Shown here: positions 17,318 to 28,910 of the stretch, in pieces
Position numbering within the stretch: the stretch's first letter is position 1
Layout: every line of letters starts with the position of its first letter
Origin: Dromiciops gliroides
Lineage: Eukaryota; Chordata; Mammalia; Microbiotheria; Microbiotheriidae
Assembly: GCF_019393635.1 (NCBI RefSeq)
Contig: NC_057863.1
Span: 644,215,306 to 644,279,305 of the forward strand
DNA length: 64,000 bases
Direction: 5' to 3'
Made by a program: the position numbers and the translations under genes
Notes under the pieces: generated by a model
Seen by the model: only the letters and a program-made list of their open reading frames with translations
What the model was told of the DNA's origin: nothing
The model's database searches: none

Positions 17318-17857
17318 CTGTAAGTTGGTCAGTCTCAGAAGGATGTAACTGATGGATGAGATTGCCCTAATCCTTGGAAACATGCTCCTCCATCTTGGAC
17401 AGGACCCCAGCCAACTATGAGACCTTAATCCTGTTTAAGCAGTATAAGCAGAATCAATCTACATGAATTTTTGCACCAAAGAAATGAACCTAGGCCCTTG
17501 CATCCCTCTAATGGAACTCATGAAGAAGAAGACCAGCCAGAGTGGTCTGGGTAGAGATGAATCCCCTTGTCCAGCTTGCTGAAGGCAGCTGAATCTTGTG
17601 ATCAAGCTGAGTTCTCAGCAGGAGGAGCTGAAGACTTTTAGCCTACCCCCTCATCAATTGTTCACCAATCAGGGCTGATTTCTCCTATCAGGGACACCCC
17701 CTTTTTCAAAAATATATTAAGGCTTCCAGTCTCTTCATGTCTTTGTCTTTGGTTACTGAGAGAGACCATCAACTTATTGGTTATTAGCTAGCCTAATTAA
17801 TAAATTGATTATTAATTACCCAGAAACTCTGTCTCTTGGATTTTTCATTCATCACAG
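17318..17857 (+). mobile_element. Candidate solo LTR (endogenous retrovirus-like)
   Basis: A 540-bp segment bounded by CTGT...ACAG, which includes canonical TG...CA, with the 5-bp duplication AGCCC immediately outside at 17313-17317 and 17858-17862. Inside, in the expected order, are an AT-rich TATA-like element (ATATATTAAGG near 17712) and AATAAA at 17799-17804, about 53 bp from the end. No internal retroviral sequence accompanies it. The family is unknown. Confidence 0.65.
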
Positions 17858-17941
17858 AGCCCTACTATGTTCCTGGGAATATAAGGGGAAAAAAATGAAA
17901 CAATCCCTGTACTCAAAGAATTTGTATTCTATTTTTTAAAA

Positions 17942-18093
17942 TTAAATTTAATTTTTTTGCAGGGTAATGGGGGTTAAGTGACTTGCCCAGGGTCACACAG
18001 CTAGTAAGTGTCAAGTGTCTGAGGCTGGATTTGAATTCAGGTCCTCCTGACTCCAGGGCGGGTGCTCTATCCACTGCACCACCTAGCTGCCCC
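17942..18093 (-). repeat. tRNA-derived SINE, TGCCCTGC-type 3' end
   Basis: Complete copy. AGAATTTGTATTCTA occurs before and after it as target duplication. Confidence 0.94.
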
Positions 18094-18818
18094 AGAATTT
18101 GTATTCTAAAGGAGGAAACAAATAAACATAAGTATGTACAAAGTAAATAAAAGGTAATTTGGTTGGGGAGGTATCATTTCATGACATTCATAGACTCCAT
18201 TATGGTCATCCATGCTCCAGTTGATACTCTCTTTGGGTTTATTGCTACTGCAAAAAGTACTGTTACAAGTATTTTTGAATATACATTTGACTCTCTATAT
18301 CTTGACTATAGATTAGGAGTTAGAAAGTCACTTGCATGTGGGTGACTTATCTAATATTCCTCAGGCTTCAATCACCTTTGGGATTCTGATCTTGGAAGAA
18401 TCAGGAAGCCAGGATTAGAGAAGCTGGTCTTTGTGTGAGAAAATAATTATTAATAATGGATTTCTTGGGACCCAGAGATCATTCCTTTCTCCCCCCTCTC
18501 CCCCCACCCCACTCCAGAAAGTCCAGTTCTTGAAGAACTTCAGCAAATCTTGTCTAGGACAAACCCAAGGGAACAAAAGAAATAGAGATTGATTCTTTTG
18601 TCTAGCTTGGTGAACTGATAGGATCAAATCACATCCAGACTTTGCCTTAAGGAACTTGAGTGAGAGCTTTCCCTGATGTCATCTGTAGAGTTAATTTTAA
18701 TTTGGATCACCCTCAAGTCATGTCAACCAATGGAATTGAATGATGCTAACCAATTAGCTTTGATCAATGTATAATGACGTGCCTCTATCAAAAGAGGATA
18801 AAAATTGGAAGAAGCCAT

Positions 18819-18821
<3 letters not shown>
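18094..18821. other. No gene or clear repeat recognised
   Basis: AT-rich intergenic sequence without a recognisable exon or transposon. Around 18180-18310 it may be L1-derived but is too diverged to assign. Confidence 0.4.

Positions 18822-18860
<39 letters not shown>
18822..18860. repeat. (CT)n microsatellite
   Basis: About 19 perfect CT units. Confidence 0.97.
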
Positions 18861-18862
<2 letters not shown>

Positions 18863-19056
18863 CTTTCTCTCTTGGCACTCTCCCTCTTAGTACAGGGTAG
18901 GTCTTCTGAACTTTCCTTGAGATGCATGGGTCTTCTGGGGCTTTTCTCCTGCTTGTACTAATTGACACATGGTCTATTATTTTCTGGTATATATATATAA
19001 TACTGATTAATAATACATGCTTACTGTCAAAATTGGTACAGTAGCAATTAATTTTT

Positions 19057-19160
19057 TTTGTCAATCAATAGACATTTATTAAGTAACTACTATGTTCCAC
19101 ACACTCTAGAAGGTTCTAGGGAATATAAAGACACAGGATGAAAACAATCCTTGCTTTCAG
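19057..19160 (+). repeat. THER/MIR3-type fragment
   Basis: Reads ATCAATAGACATTTATTAAG, then CTACTATGTTCCACACACTC and ATCCTTGCTTTCAG, a recurrent pattern in this window. Confidence 0.6.
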
Positions 19161-19242
19161 TCAAGAGCCAGTTTCACATAAAGTCATAATTTTCTAGACT
19201 TTTCACAGATTTATCAGAGTGCCAAACCCAATTTCCATATAG

Positions 19243-19451
19243 CAGGGTTTTTTAACCTTGGGGTTCTATGGACTTTTAAAATAATATTTAAAAAAATATT
19301 ATGAGGAGTTTATTTCCATATAATTGGTTTCCTTTGTAATCTTTTGTATTATATATTGTGCATTTTAAAATATCATTTTTAAGAGAAGAAGTCCATACTT
19401 TCCAATAGACTTCCTAAGGGGTTCATGAGAAAAAAAAGTTAAGAATCTCTG
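19243..19451. mobile_element. hAT-like MITE (MER58/MER5-like)
   Basis: A 209-bp element with imperfect terminal inverted repeats: CAGGGTTTTTTAACCTT at the left, and at the right the reverse complement reads CAGAGATTCTTAACTTT. It is flanked by decayed 8-bp duplications CCATATAG and CCATAAGA, as expected for hAT transposons. Confidence 0.65.
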
Positions 19452-19675
19452 CCATAAGAATTGTGGCAAATCAATACACCCTTCCTCTACAGAACAAGAA
19501 ATTCAGTTCTATTCCATGCAGCAAGGATTTACAGAACCCCCATCCTCCAGCCTTGGTGCTTGCTTAGTCAGTAGCAATTAATTAAAAAAAATTTTAAAAA
19601 CCTACAGTTTTAGCTTAGATTAAAAAATTGATCATCCTTCTTGTTCTGAAGGCCTAGAATGTATTCATAAGGTAT

Positions 19676-20118
19676 TATTGTTTGTCCTTTGCTTTTGAAG
19701 AGGACCAATGACATCATGAGTGATGTCTTGACTCATGAATGAATTGGATTTAAATGAGGTAGAGCTACTCAGAGTTGTCAGCCTTACTTTCTCTTCCAGA
19801 GTCATCTAAGTCTGGTGGTGAGACAAATGTCAGGATGACCGGTGATGCCCCAGGATGCAGTGGGCAACCTTGGGGTCTTTTGATGTCTGACCAAGCTCTA
19901 AGTCCCTCAGAGCACCTGCTTCAGCCGCCTTCATGGCCATTGGAATAAGTCATTCTCATCTGTCCATTCCACTGGGAAAAGTCTTACCATTCTTGTGGGT
20001 GGACATCCCCCTAATTCTCTGATGGGTTTGAGGTCTATTGGTTACCCTTCACCTGGTTTAGCCTGTCTGCTGAGATGGCTTACCAGGGTGTGGTTGCTTC
20101 TTGGAGCCACAGGTGAGA
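19676..20118 (-). repeat. RTE-tailed non-autonomous repeat, copy A
   Basis: About 430 bp. The plus strand begins TTGTTTGTCCTT, continues with AGAGGACCAATGACATCA, a CTTCAGCCGCCTTCATGGCC block and CACCTGGTTTAGCC, and ends TCTTGGAGCCACAGGTGAGAG. Similar copies lie at 31.5, 36.2 and 38.1 kb. Confidence 0.8.
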
Positions 20119-20322
20119 GAATTTAAAAAATCTGATGAACCAAGAATTTCAAGTTGCCTTTGTCACAAGTGAATTCCACATTCATACCTTTCTTCCATTG
20201 TTCTATAAATTCTGTATGTATTGGTGGAAGAATATGCTTTAGGTTTATGGGGAGAATATTTTATAGGTACTATTTTACTAATTTTAGTTTTAGTAAATGC
20301 TTTTATTAAGACCTAATTGTGG

Positions 20323-20463
20323 GGCAGCTAGGTGGCGCAGTGGATAAAGCACCGGCCCTGGATTCAGGAGTACCCGAGTTCAAATCCGTCCTCAGACACT
20401 TGACACATACTAGCTGTGTGGCCCTGGGCAAGTCACTTAACCCCCATTGCCCTGCAAAAAAAA
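20323..20463 (+). repeat. tRNA-derived SINE, TGCCCTGC-type 3' end
   Basis: Complete copy with target duplication AAGACCTAATTGTG on both sides. Confidence 0.95.
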
Positions 20464-21059
20464 AGACCTAATTGTGTCTATTGCCTGATTGTTCACAGGA
20501 AGGATGCTGATGGGGGCTTACGAGCTACAGTGGAGGGAGTCACTGCCCATGGAGTATCCTAGAACCCTAGAGTAACCATTGTTCTGGGATTCATTCTATG
20601 AGTCTTGAGTGCAAGTTAGAGGAAGTACTTTAGAGGGAGTGCTAAACAAGCAAGGAGGAAGAGGGAGGAAGTAGAGGCCATCCAAAGTAGGAGGTGAAAC
20701 TACAGAGACATGGACAGCAAATATCTGGGGTCTGGCTTGTTGCAAGCAGCTATGATGATTCCTGAGCTGAGGTGTTAAAAATGATTGAAGCATCAACTAT
20801 ATCCTGGGTGAAACTGCTTTGTTTATTCAGCTTGGGTTGAGGAGAGAGGCCAATCATACTCTTCTCCTCCCTCACCTTTCCCCTTATTCCCAGGGGAGAA
20901 AAGTTGAATGTTCTAGTGGATTATTTACTCATTTGAGATACCCTGCTTCCATCTGGCTTTGGGAAGCATTTGTATTTATTCTCTGTGTTTACTCTTCCCC
21001 CCACCCCCATTCCTACCTAAACTGGTAAAATGTGAAAACTGTTGATCAACAGAAATCCT
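20464..21059. other. No gene or clear repeat recognised
   Basis: Intergenic sequence; no supported exon. Confidence 0.45.
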
Positions 21060-22250
21060 TTTAAAAAATTTTAGCCATGGACTTCAACATTTAAAAAATA
21101 TTTTAAAAAATTTTCAGATCCAGGTTTTCTTTCTTCCTCCACCCTTTGAGAAGGCAGCAAATATAACACCCCTTATACACATAAAATCATGCAAAACATT
21201 TCTGCATTAGCAATGTTCTGGAAAAATAAAGGAAAAATGCTACAGTCTACAATATGAGACCATCAGTTCTCTATCTGTAGGTGGGTAGCATTTTTCATCA
21301 TGAGTCCTTTGGTGGATCACCATATTGATCAGAGTTACTAAGTCTTTCACAATTGATTATCTTTATAATATTGCTGTTATTGTGTAAATTGTTCCCCTGC
21401 TTCTACTCAATTCCCTTTTCATCAGTTCATATAAGTCTCTCCGGGTTTTTCTGAAACCATCCCCTTAATAATTTCTTATGGCACAATTACATTTCATTAA
21501 TTCATATACCATATTTTATTCACTCAAGTATCCCCTCAGTTTCCAATTTTGCCATCACAAAAAAGAGCTGCTATAAATATTTTTGTACACATTGTTACTT
21601 TTCTTTTTCCTTTGATCTTGCTGGGGATAGATCTAGTAATGGTAATCCTAGGTCAACAATTTTAATAGCTTTTTGGGTGTAGTTCCAAATTGTTCTCTAG
21701 AAAGGTTGGATTAGTTCACAGATCCACCAACAGTACATTAATGTACCTGTTTTCCCATGTCCCCTTCAGCATTTGTCAATCTGAAGGGTGTGGTATGATA
21801 ACTCAGAGTTATTTTAATTTGTATTTCTGTAATTATTACTGGTTTAGAGCATTTTTCCATGATTATTAGTTGCTTTGCTTTCTTCATCTGAAAACTGCCT
21901 GTCCATATCCTTCAACCATTTATCAACTGTGGAATGCCTCTTATTTTTATATGTTTGGCTCAGTACCCTAGAGATTTGAGAAATGAACTCTTTTTTTTTT
22001 TTTGTAGGGCAATGAGGGTTAAGTGACTTGCCCAGGGTCACACAGCTAGTAAGTGTCAAGTGTCTGAGGCCGGATTTGAACTCAGGTACTCCTGAATCCA
22101 GGGCCAGTGCTTTACCACTGTGCTATCTAGCTGCCCCCGAAATGAACTCTTTATGAGAGAAATTTGTTTTACCCCCCTCCTCATTTCATACTTTTCTTCT
22201 AATTTTGGCTGTATTGATTTTGTTTGTGTAAAAACGGTATCCTTTACACC
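21060..22250 (-). repeat. L1 3' end (ORF2 C-terminus and 3' UTR)
   Basis: The plus strand shows the reverse L1 tail: GGCACAATTACATTTCATTA, GCCATCACAAAAAAGAGCTGC, AGTTCCAAATTGTTCTCTAG, ATCCACCAACAGTAC, and AAACTGCCTGTCCATATCC. It is split by a SINE at 21991. Confidence 0.8.
21991..22137 (-). repeat. tRNA-derived SINE, TGCCCTAC-type 3' end
   Basis: Nested in the L1 fragment, with target duplication GAAATGAACTCTTT. Confidence 0.94.
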
Positions 22251-22584
22251 AAAGGTGTCAAATTTCACAAAACTCCTGAGTGCAGCTTGAACCAGATTAA
22301 AATTATTTAATTGGGAAATGTTTAACAAAATAAAAATATAATACAACATAGATAATGTTAATTTGTAGTTTTCTAAGTGACTATGCTGCCTACTACTTTA
22401 TACCATGCTACCATTCTTTATGGACAAGACATGGAAGGAACCAATGATACGGGCAAATTTTAGACTTAATATTTGGCTACATATGTAACTTCTCTAGTTT
22501 TATCTCTAGTATTATAGGTTAGCCTATGTCAGAGGTCAGATTGTCCTGGTAGGTGACCTGATTATAATTTTATTCCTGTAGAAA

Positions 22585-23535
22585 TCAAAGCTATCTATTG
22601 CCATATGAAAAAATGCTCTAAATCACTATTGATTAGAGAAATGCAAATTAAAACAACTCTGAGGTACCACCTCACACCTATCAGATTGGCTAATATGGCA
22701 GAAAAGGAAAATAATAAATGTTGGAGAAGCTGTGGAAACATTGGAACACTAATGCATTGTTGGTAGAGCTGTGAACTGATCCAACCCTTCTGGAGAGCAA
22801 TTTGGAACTATGCCCAAAGGGCTACAAAGCTGACCCAGCAATACCACTATTAGGTCTTTTCCCCAAAGAGATCATAAAAAAGGGAAAAGGACCCACATGT
22901 ACAAAAATATTTAGAGCTGCTCTTTTTGTGGTGGCAAGGAATTAGAGGGGCTGCCCATCAATTGGGGAATGGCTGAACAAGTTGTGGTATATGAATGTAA
23001 TGGAAAACTAATGTGCTGTAAGAAATGAAGAGCAGGCAGATTTCAGAGAAACCTGGAAGAACTTACATGAACTGATTCTGAGTGAGATGAGCAGAACCAG
23101 GAGAACATTGTACACAGTATCAACAATATTGTGTGTTGATCAACTGTGACAAACTTGACTCTTCTCAGCAATACAATGGTCCAAGATAGTTCCAAAGGAC
23201 TCATGATGAAAAATGCTCTCCAAATCCAGAAAAAAAGAACTGTGGAATCTAGATGCAGATGGAACCATACTATTTCTACTTTTTTTGTGTGTTTCTTTTT
23301 TGAGGTTTTCCCCTTTTGGTCTGATTCTTCTTTCACAGCATGACTAATACAGAAATACGTTTAATGTGATTGTACATATGTAGCCTATATCAGATTGCTT
23401 GCTGTCTTGGGGAGGGGGGAGGGAAGGGAGGGAGGGAGAAAAATTTAAAACTAGAAATCTTATAAAAACAAATGTTGAAAACTATCTTTACATGTAACTA
23501 GAAAACAATAAAATACTTTTACGATTAAAAAATTC
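22585..23535 (+). repeat. L1 3' end (ORF2 C-terminus and 3' UTR)
   Basis: Well preserved. Broken frames include [38 protein letters not shown] and WLNKLWYMNVM-like segments, the order of the L1 ORF2 C-terminus. It ends with AATAAAATACTTTTA and an A tail. A similar end lies at 48.1 kb in the opposite orientation. Confidence 0.9.
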
Positions 23536-23575
23536 TTATTCCTGTACCTGAACTGGTTGTTGGTTTTGGCTCCTC

Positions 23576-23625
23576 CATTCTCCTCCTCCTCCTCTTCCTC
23601 CTTCTCACCACCACCACCACCACTG
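23576..23625. repeat. (CTC)n(CCA)n trinucleotide tract
   Basis: TCC/CTC repeats pass into CCACCACCACCACCACC. Confidence 0.9.
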
Positions 23626-24671
23626 TAGCCTAGGCTTTATCCTTAAACATGAACTTGTTGGCAGGCTAGGCTGGTTGTTAGCACATCTAGGCTGCATGAA
23701 TTCTTTCTGTCCCTTATGGTTAAAGACAGCCAGACAAAATTCCATGTAGAAAAGAGGCTGCTTCTGGCTTTTGCCCTTCTCCCTATCTGAATTGGGATTC
23801 TCCTGAGGCAAGTCTGAGGCATGATTGTTGGGTGCCCTCATTTTCTTAGCCAGCATCGGGTTCTGACAGTCTTTATACAGCAGGCGAGTGGTCTCTTATG
23901 CAGATTCTTCTGAGCTGAATGTACATTGTCCTTCCCTCCTGCTCATTAGAGAGTCCAATGAACTCTCATATATGCACTAGGTAGTTGAGTGTGGTCAGTT
24001 GTCTTTAGAGGCCCCCACCTCACCTGAGGCTATTCTGCAAACAGACAAGTTTCTCAGCAACTTGGCATGGACTAGCTTTCCATCCCAAAGTGCTGACATA
24101 TGGGTCCCTTGGTTATCAAGGTTTCCTGGTAGAACTATGCTGTCTTGATGGATACCTACAACTGAGGACACCTTATTTTGGCAGTCACGGCCAGTTGATA
24201 GTCTTCCCTCAGCCTCTTACGGAGCTGAGACATGTACCCTTTATAAGTATTTGCTTTTTTCTCCATCTTTTAGGACTCCAAAGCAGAAATCAATAGGAAG
24301 GCATGGTTCTTGGTCAAATATTAGCAAGAACAGAATAAGCCTGTGCTAGCATTCCTGGCAGAGTGCTGTGCACATTCTAGAAAAGCCACATCTTGACTCC
24401 ACCATGATTTTTATTCTGGTTTTATTGTTCCCAACGTGCAACTAAAACATATAGCTTGTGGGTCTCCTTGGAGAGAGCAAAGTGTAGCTCTAGACTTTTT
24501 TGACACCTGGTAATGTTGGTGTTTATTTGGGTAGGTTGTTCCAAAAGTGTCTGCCTTGGTCAGAATAGGTCCTGGTAGAGGGAAGAAATACATTGGCAAA
24601 TAATTCTACCGGTCTTTAGCAAGTATGGAGGCTTTCTTGTTCCTGGTTGGGTGTGCCTATTGGTTGGTTGG
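23626..24671. other. No gene or clear repeat recognised
   Basis: About 1 kb without a recognised exon or known transposon; open frames are short. Confidence 0.45.
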
Positions 24672-24715
24672 TTGTTGTCCTTCATTCTCAAAGAGGATCA
24701 AAATGACATCACTAT

Positions 24716-24866
24716 GGGGCAGCTAGGTGGGCTGAAGTGGATAAAACACCGGCCCTGGCTTCAGGAGTTCCTGAGTTCAAATTCAGCCTCAGACACTTGA
24801 CACTTACTAGCTGTGTGACCCTGGGCAAGTCACAAGCCCCATTGCCCAGCAAAAAAAAAAAAAAAA
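24716..24866 (+). repeat. tRNA-derived SINE with altered head
   Basis: The target duplication AAAATGACATCAC places it inside the RTE 3' end. The head reads GGTGGGCTGAAGTGG, a small insertion relative to other copies. Confidence 0.93.
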
Positions 24867-25033
24867 TTAAAATGACATCACGTCAAGTTATAGTGTGTTT
24901 TACTGGCTGATGAGACCAATACAAACTCAATTCTGCTTTGCTCATAGAGCACAGCACCTACCCTGATGAGGGCACGCTATGTTGGACAATCCTGTGCCAA
25001 TGTCTCCTATGTCATGCAATCAGTTCCAAAGTT

Positions 25034-25179
25034 CTTTTTTTTTTGCAGGGCAATGAGGGTTAAGTGACTTGCCTAGGGTCACACAGCTAGTAAGTGTCAA
25101 GTGTCTGAGGTCAGATTTGAACTCAGGTACTCCTGAATCCAGGGCTAGTGCTTTATCCACTGAGTCACCTAGCTGCCCC
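25034..25179 (-). repeat. tRNA-derived SINE, TGCCCTGC-type 3' end
   Basis: Second insertion in the RTE fragment; target duplication TTCCAAAGTTCTT. Confidence 0.94.
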
Positions 25180-25374
25180 AATTCCAAAGTTCTTAAGAGA
25201 CACCTTGAGAATGTCCTTATATTGCTTGTTCTGACCACCATGTTCATACCTGGTGAAATGATCAGACCACAAACATAAGGCTTATATTCCTACTTTCTCC
25301 TTTCAGAGGTAAGAAGCCAAGACCAAACAAATTCTCTAATACTGATATTCTCCTGTGGAGCCTAAAATTCTAAC

Positions 25375-25810
25375 TGTGATGTTTAAAATCTAATGAGTGG
25401 TCCCCTTAAATTAGAAGCTTTAGCACCAGTCTTTGGGCATTAAGCATTTATTAAAGTACATTAGGGGTTAGCAAAGAGAGAGAGGAAAAATAGCCTTCAT
25501 CTAGCTATCTAAGAGAGAGAGAGAGAGAGTGTCCCTGCCACCAACAGCCAGTTCCTGAATGAAAAGACCTAGATCTTTCGCCATTTCTCCCAGAAATCCC
25601 CTGTAAAACAGGAAGCAAGGCCGTCCTCACACACACAGCTCCAAGCTAATTGGCTGATAGCATTGATAGACAAGACTTACAGGTGTTAGACATAACTTCC
25701 AGATGCCAATCCAACCTTCAAAAGCTCAGAAAGTTCACCTCATGCTTTCTCCTCAGGGCAGAGCTGCCCATTGTCTTTCTCAGCAGGTTGGTGGCACTCT
25801 GATTCTCACA
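25375..25810 (-). mobile_element. Candidate solo LTR, diverged
   Basis: A 436-bp segment with inverted ends TGTGA...TCACA. Reading on the minus strand, AATAAA (complement near 25447) lies about 70 bp from the 3' end. No matching target duplication was found and no TATA box is clear, so this is tentative. Confidence 0.35.
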
Positions 25811-26445
25811 CTCCAAATAGGAAGCATGAATTGGTAATTCTATTCTTTGAATGTATCAAGCACAAATCTCACACTACTTAGTGATAACTGCTACCATCTT
25901 GGGCTAATACAATCTCTTTCTCATTAGTTCCAGGTTTTTCTTGAATCAGATATACAAAACATTCATCTAGTTCTTTTGTGGCCATAGAGTGATATGCCAT
26001 GGGGAGTATTCAATACTTCTTGGTACAATGGATAGGGTATGTGGGCGCACTGTCCTATGGCACAACTCTGGGTTTTGCCTTAGTTTCAAGTATAAAGTAC
26101 ATTATTGCCTCAATAGCCCTTAGCTATGGATGTTGGAGATGGGTGTCTACTGAATCGAATGAAAATCCCTCAGCTTTTACTTCCTCAAGGGGAGTAGTCC
26201 TGATCCTAGGTGAACACAGATGTACTTGATGGATAAATCTGTCTTCCAATTCCAAGGAAAGAGGGCAGAGGTAGCATCAGTATGTTGTCAGGAGAGCAAG
26301 CAAGGACAAGCACCAGGGAGCAGACAAGAGAGGATGCTGGTAGGATGTGGCCTCAGGGTGACTGGTATAATCTGAGAAGCCAGAGAAATGGCCTCTGCCA
26401 CAAGTTGCATATGGGGTAAGGAACAAGGGCATGCTGGTCAATGGT
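25811..26445. other. No gene recognised
   Basis: Unclassified. A hydrophobic 76-codon open frame at 25999-26229 has no recognised relatives and is treated as chance. Confidence 0.4.
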
Positions 26446-26598
26446 TTTTTGTTTTTTTTTTTAGTGAGGAAACTGGGGTTAAGTGACTTGCCCAGGGTCA
26501 CACAGCTAGTAAGTGTTAAGTGTCTGAGGCCAGATTTGAACTCAGGAACTCCTGACTCCAGGGCCGGTGCTCTATCCACTGCGTCACCTAGCTGCCCC
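26446..26598 (-). repeat. tRNA-derived SINE, TGCCTCAC-type 3' end
   Basis: Complete copy; CTGGTCAATG flanks it on both sides. Confidence 0.94.
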
Positions 26599-26974
26599 AC
26601 TGGTCAATGTTTAACAAATCAGTCATCTAAAAAACTGGACACACTTGGAAGTTTAGTCTGCATTATTAAGTTTTTCTTCATCATTTTAAGTCTCAACAAT
26701 CAACAAAACTATGTTTGCCAATTTCCTAGGTCTAAATGCTCATGGAAAATTTAACCATCCCCTTCTTCCAAATGAGTCCAAGATGGCTCCATTGCACCCC
26801 TAGGGAGTGCTAGAGGACGAGAGGTATATATACAAAAGAAAAGAGCAGCTGGTGCTAGTGGAGGCAGCAATGACAAGTGGCAGGCTGCATGATGACCAGA
26901 AACCTTGCTGTGGACATGGAAACAGAGCTGTAGGGTTAGGCTAAGGTCGACACCTCTGGTCTTCCCGCTTTTGA

Positions 26975-27125
26975 AGGTTTCACAGTGGATGGAGTGCTTG
27001 ACTTGTAGTCAGGAGGACCTGAATTCAAATATGGCCCTAGACACTTGTTAGCTGTGTGATCTTGACTTAACTTCTGTCTGCCTCAGTTTCCTCATTTGTA
27101 AAATGGGGCTAATAATGACACAGTA
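26975..27125 (+). repeat. MIR-type SINE
   Basis: A GTCAGGAGGACCTGAATTCAA head region, TTAGCTGTGTGATCTTGAC core and TTTGTAAAATGGGGCTAATAA, the MIR order. Confidence 0.8.
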
Positions 27126-27139
27126 GGGTTCTGAGGATG

Positions 27140-27259
27140 AAATGGCTATATATGTGTATATACATATACATACACATACACACATATGTATGTATATATA
27201 CATATATACACACACTTTTTAAACTTGAAAGATATATACACACACACATATATACATAT

Positions 27260-27312
<53 letters not shown>

Positions 27313-27325
27313 CTTCTTTTTTTAA
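27140..27325. repeat. TA/CA-rich compound microsatellite
   Basis: Irregular (TATA/CATA) repeats pass into about 17 uninterrupted CA units near 27268-27301. Confidence 0.95.
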
Positions 27326-28625
27326 CCTGGAAGATAGGTGCTATTTAAATGCTTATTCACTTCCCCCATGAAGTGTGTATTTACCTTTTTTCCAATCTCT
27401 GGAGTTTGTTTACCCTTTTTTTTTGTATATTTGTATATTTTTTGTATATTTTGTATATATTTTTTGTATATTTATTTTTTTCTAAGATAAAGGGGGTTAA
27501 CCATTATATTACTGATCTGTCTGTCCTTGCACAAATTCATCTCAGAAAAGGCAATGTGGGCATAGGGAGGATGCCCAGAAGGAAGTCTTTTGTGAAACTA
27601 GCATTTGGTGGGAAGGGGCCAAGGTGGCAGTTGTAGGATTGGAGCAACCTTCTTCTCTCCCCTCTAGGAGATTTTGGCCAGGGAAGCATTTTGATGCTGA
27701 ACCTATCTACCCTAAGAGTAGCAATATTGTCAGGGAGTGACAAGGAGAAGAGATAGCCATAATTCTAGTTCAACACTTTTCTTTCAGAGATTGGAGAAGA
27801 GGGAAGCCAGTCTTGTGGTCTCATCTCACACTTCCCCCAAGGTAATCCATCACTTTGTCCCTTGGTGAGGGGCAGGTAAGATTCCAGAGATGCCTATCTA
27901 TACTTCTTAGCATTGTATTTAGACAGCTCATATCGGCATAGCTATAATTTCCATGGGTAGTGCACATATATCATAGCCTAGGTGTCCTCAGATTAAAATG
28001 GCAGCAAGCTTCAGCTCCCCAGGACCCTTGGGCAAAAGAGGCACCACCTCCCATCACCCTACTCCCCCAGCTCACAGACTTTTCTTCTATTTGTTTTACT
28101 TAACTGGATTTTCTCACACTGGATTAAAAAAAAAAGGGGGAAAGAAGGACCAGGCATATGAATATGTAACCCAGGCTGGTCTTTTGAGTGTGCCCATTTT
28201 GGCTAACATGGAATCCACTTTGTTCTAAGTCACATGGGAAGAGGTCACTCTTTTGATTGACTGCTTGCATCTTTAAAGTTGCTGAGGTTGAATGGGCTGC
28301 TCTCTCTTCTACCACTTTTTCAGCTGGGCTCTGCTGAGAGCCACTCACCTCTTTTACCCCAACAATGAATGGGCTGGAGAATGTTTGTTTCTATTCTGGT
28401 GCTGGAGGTTAATGGGAGTCACAGACAAAAGGCCAGCCTGGTTTACACATATGTACTCCTGAAAACTTCTTAAAAATAGCTAACGTCTCTCTCTGGCTCT
28501 GGATATCACCTTAGCTTAAACTCAGGAGAACATCTCTTGTGTCTATGGGGCTGTGTTCCTCTTTCTCACTCTCAAACCTTGCCTTCATGAGCTTGGACAC
28601 AAACTACAGCAAAAGAAAACAGGAG
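27326..28625. other. No gene recognised
   Basis: Includes a TTTTTGTATAT-rich tract (27410-27480). Around 27880-27975 and 36820-36860 both contain ATATTTAGACAGC/TATTTAGACAGC contexts, suggesting a shared but unclassified old repeat. Confidence 0.4.
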
Positions 28626-28776
28626 GGGGGCAGCTAGGTGGCGCAGTGGATAGAGCACCAGCCCTGGAGTCAGGAGTACCTGAGTTCAAATCCGGCCTCA
28701 GACACTTACTTACTTGTGAGCCTGGGCAAGTCATTTAACCCCAATTGCCTCACTAAAAAAAAAAAAAAAGAAAAAG
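28626..28776 (+). repeat. tRNA-derived SINE, TGCCTCAC-type 3' end
   Basis: Complete head, with a shortened core (CTTACTTACTTGTGAGCCTGG instead of the full TAGCTGTGTGACC segment) and an A15 tail. Confidence 0.93.
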
Positions 28777-28784
28777 AAACCAGG

Positions 28785-28910
28785 AGGGGCAGTTAGGTGG
28801 TGCAGTGGATAGAGCACCTCCTCTGGAGTCAGGAGGACCTGAGTTCAGATCCAGCCTCAGACACTTACTTGTGAGCCTGGGCAAATCACTTAATCCCAAT
28901 TACCTTAGAG
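28785..28910 (+). repeat. tRNA-derived SINE, same shortened core
   Basis: It follows the previous copy directly and shares its TTACTTGTGAGCCTGG deletion form, so it may be a local duplicate or a second member of one subfamily. It ends without a long A tail. Confidence 0.88.

Larger units (their letters stand above)
24672..25290 (-). repeat. RTE-type LINE 3' end
   Basis: The plus strand starts with the shared tail (GTTGTCCTTCATTCTC, AGAGGATCAAAATGACATCA), then CTCATAGAGCACAGCACC, TCCTGTGCCAATGTCTCC and CTTCTGACC-like blocks recalled from marsupial RTE. Two SINEs interrupt it. Family assignment is from memory. Confidence 0.55.

Noticed and set aside
25999..26229. Hydrophobic 76-codon frame
   Set aside because: No recognised relatives, no splice or expression signals; length is within chance for AT-moderate DNA.
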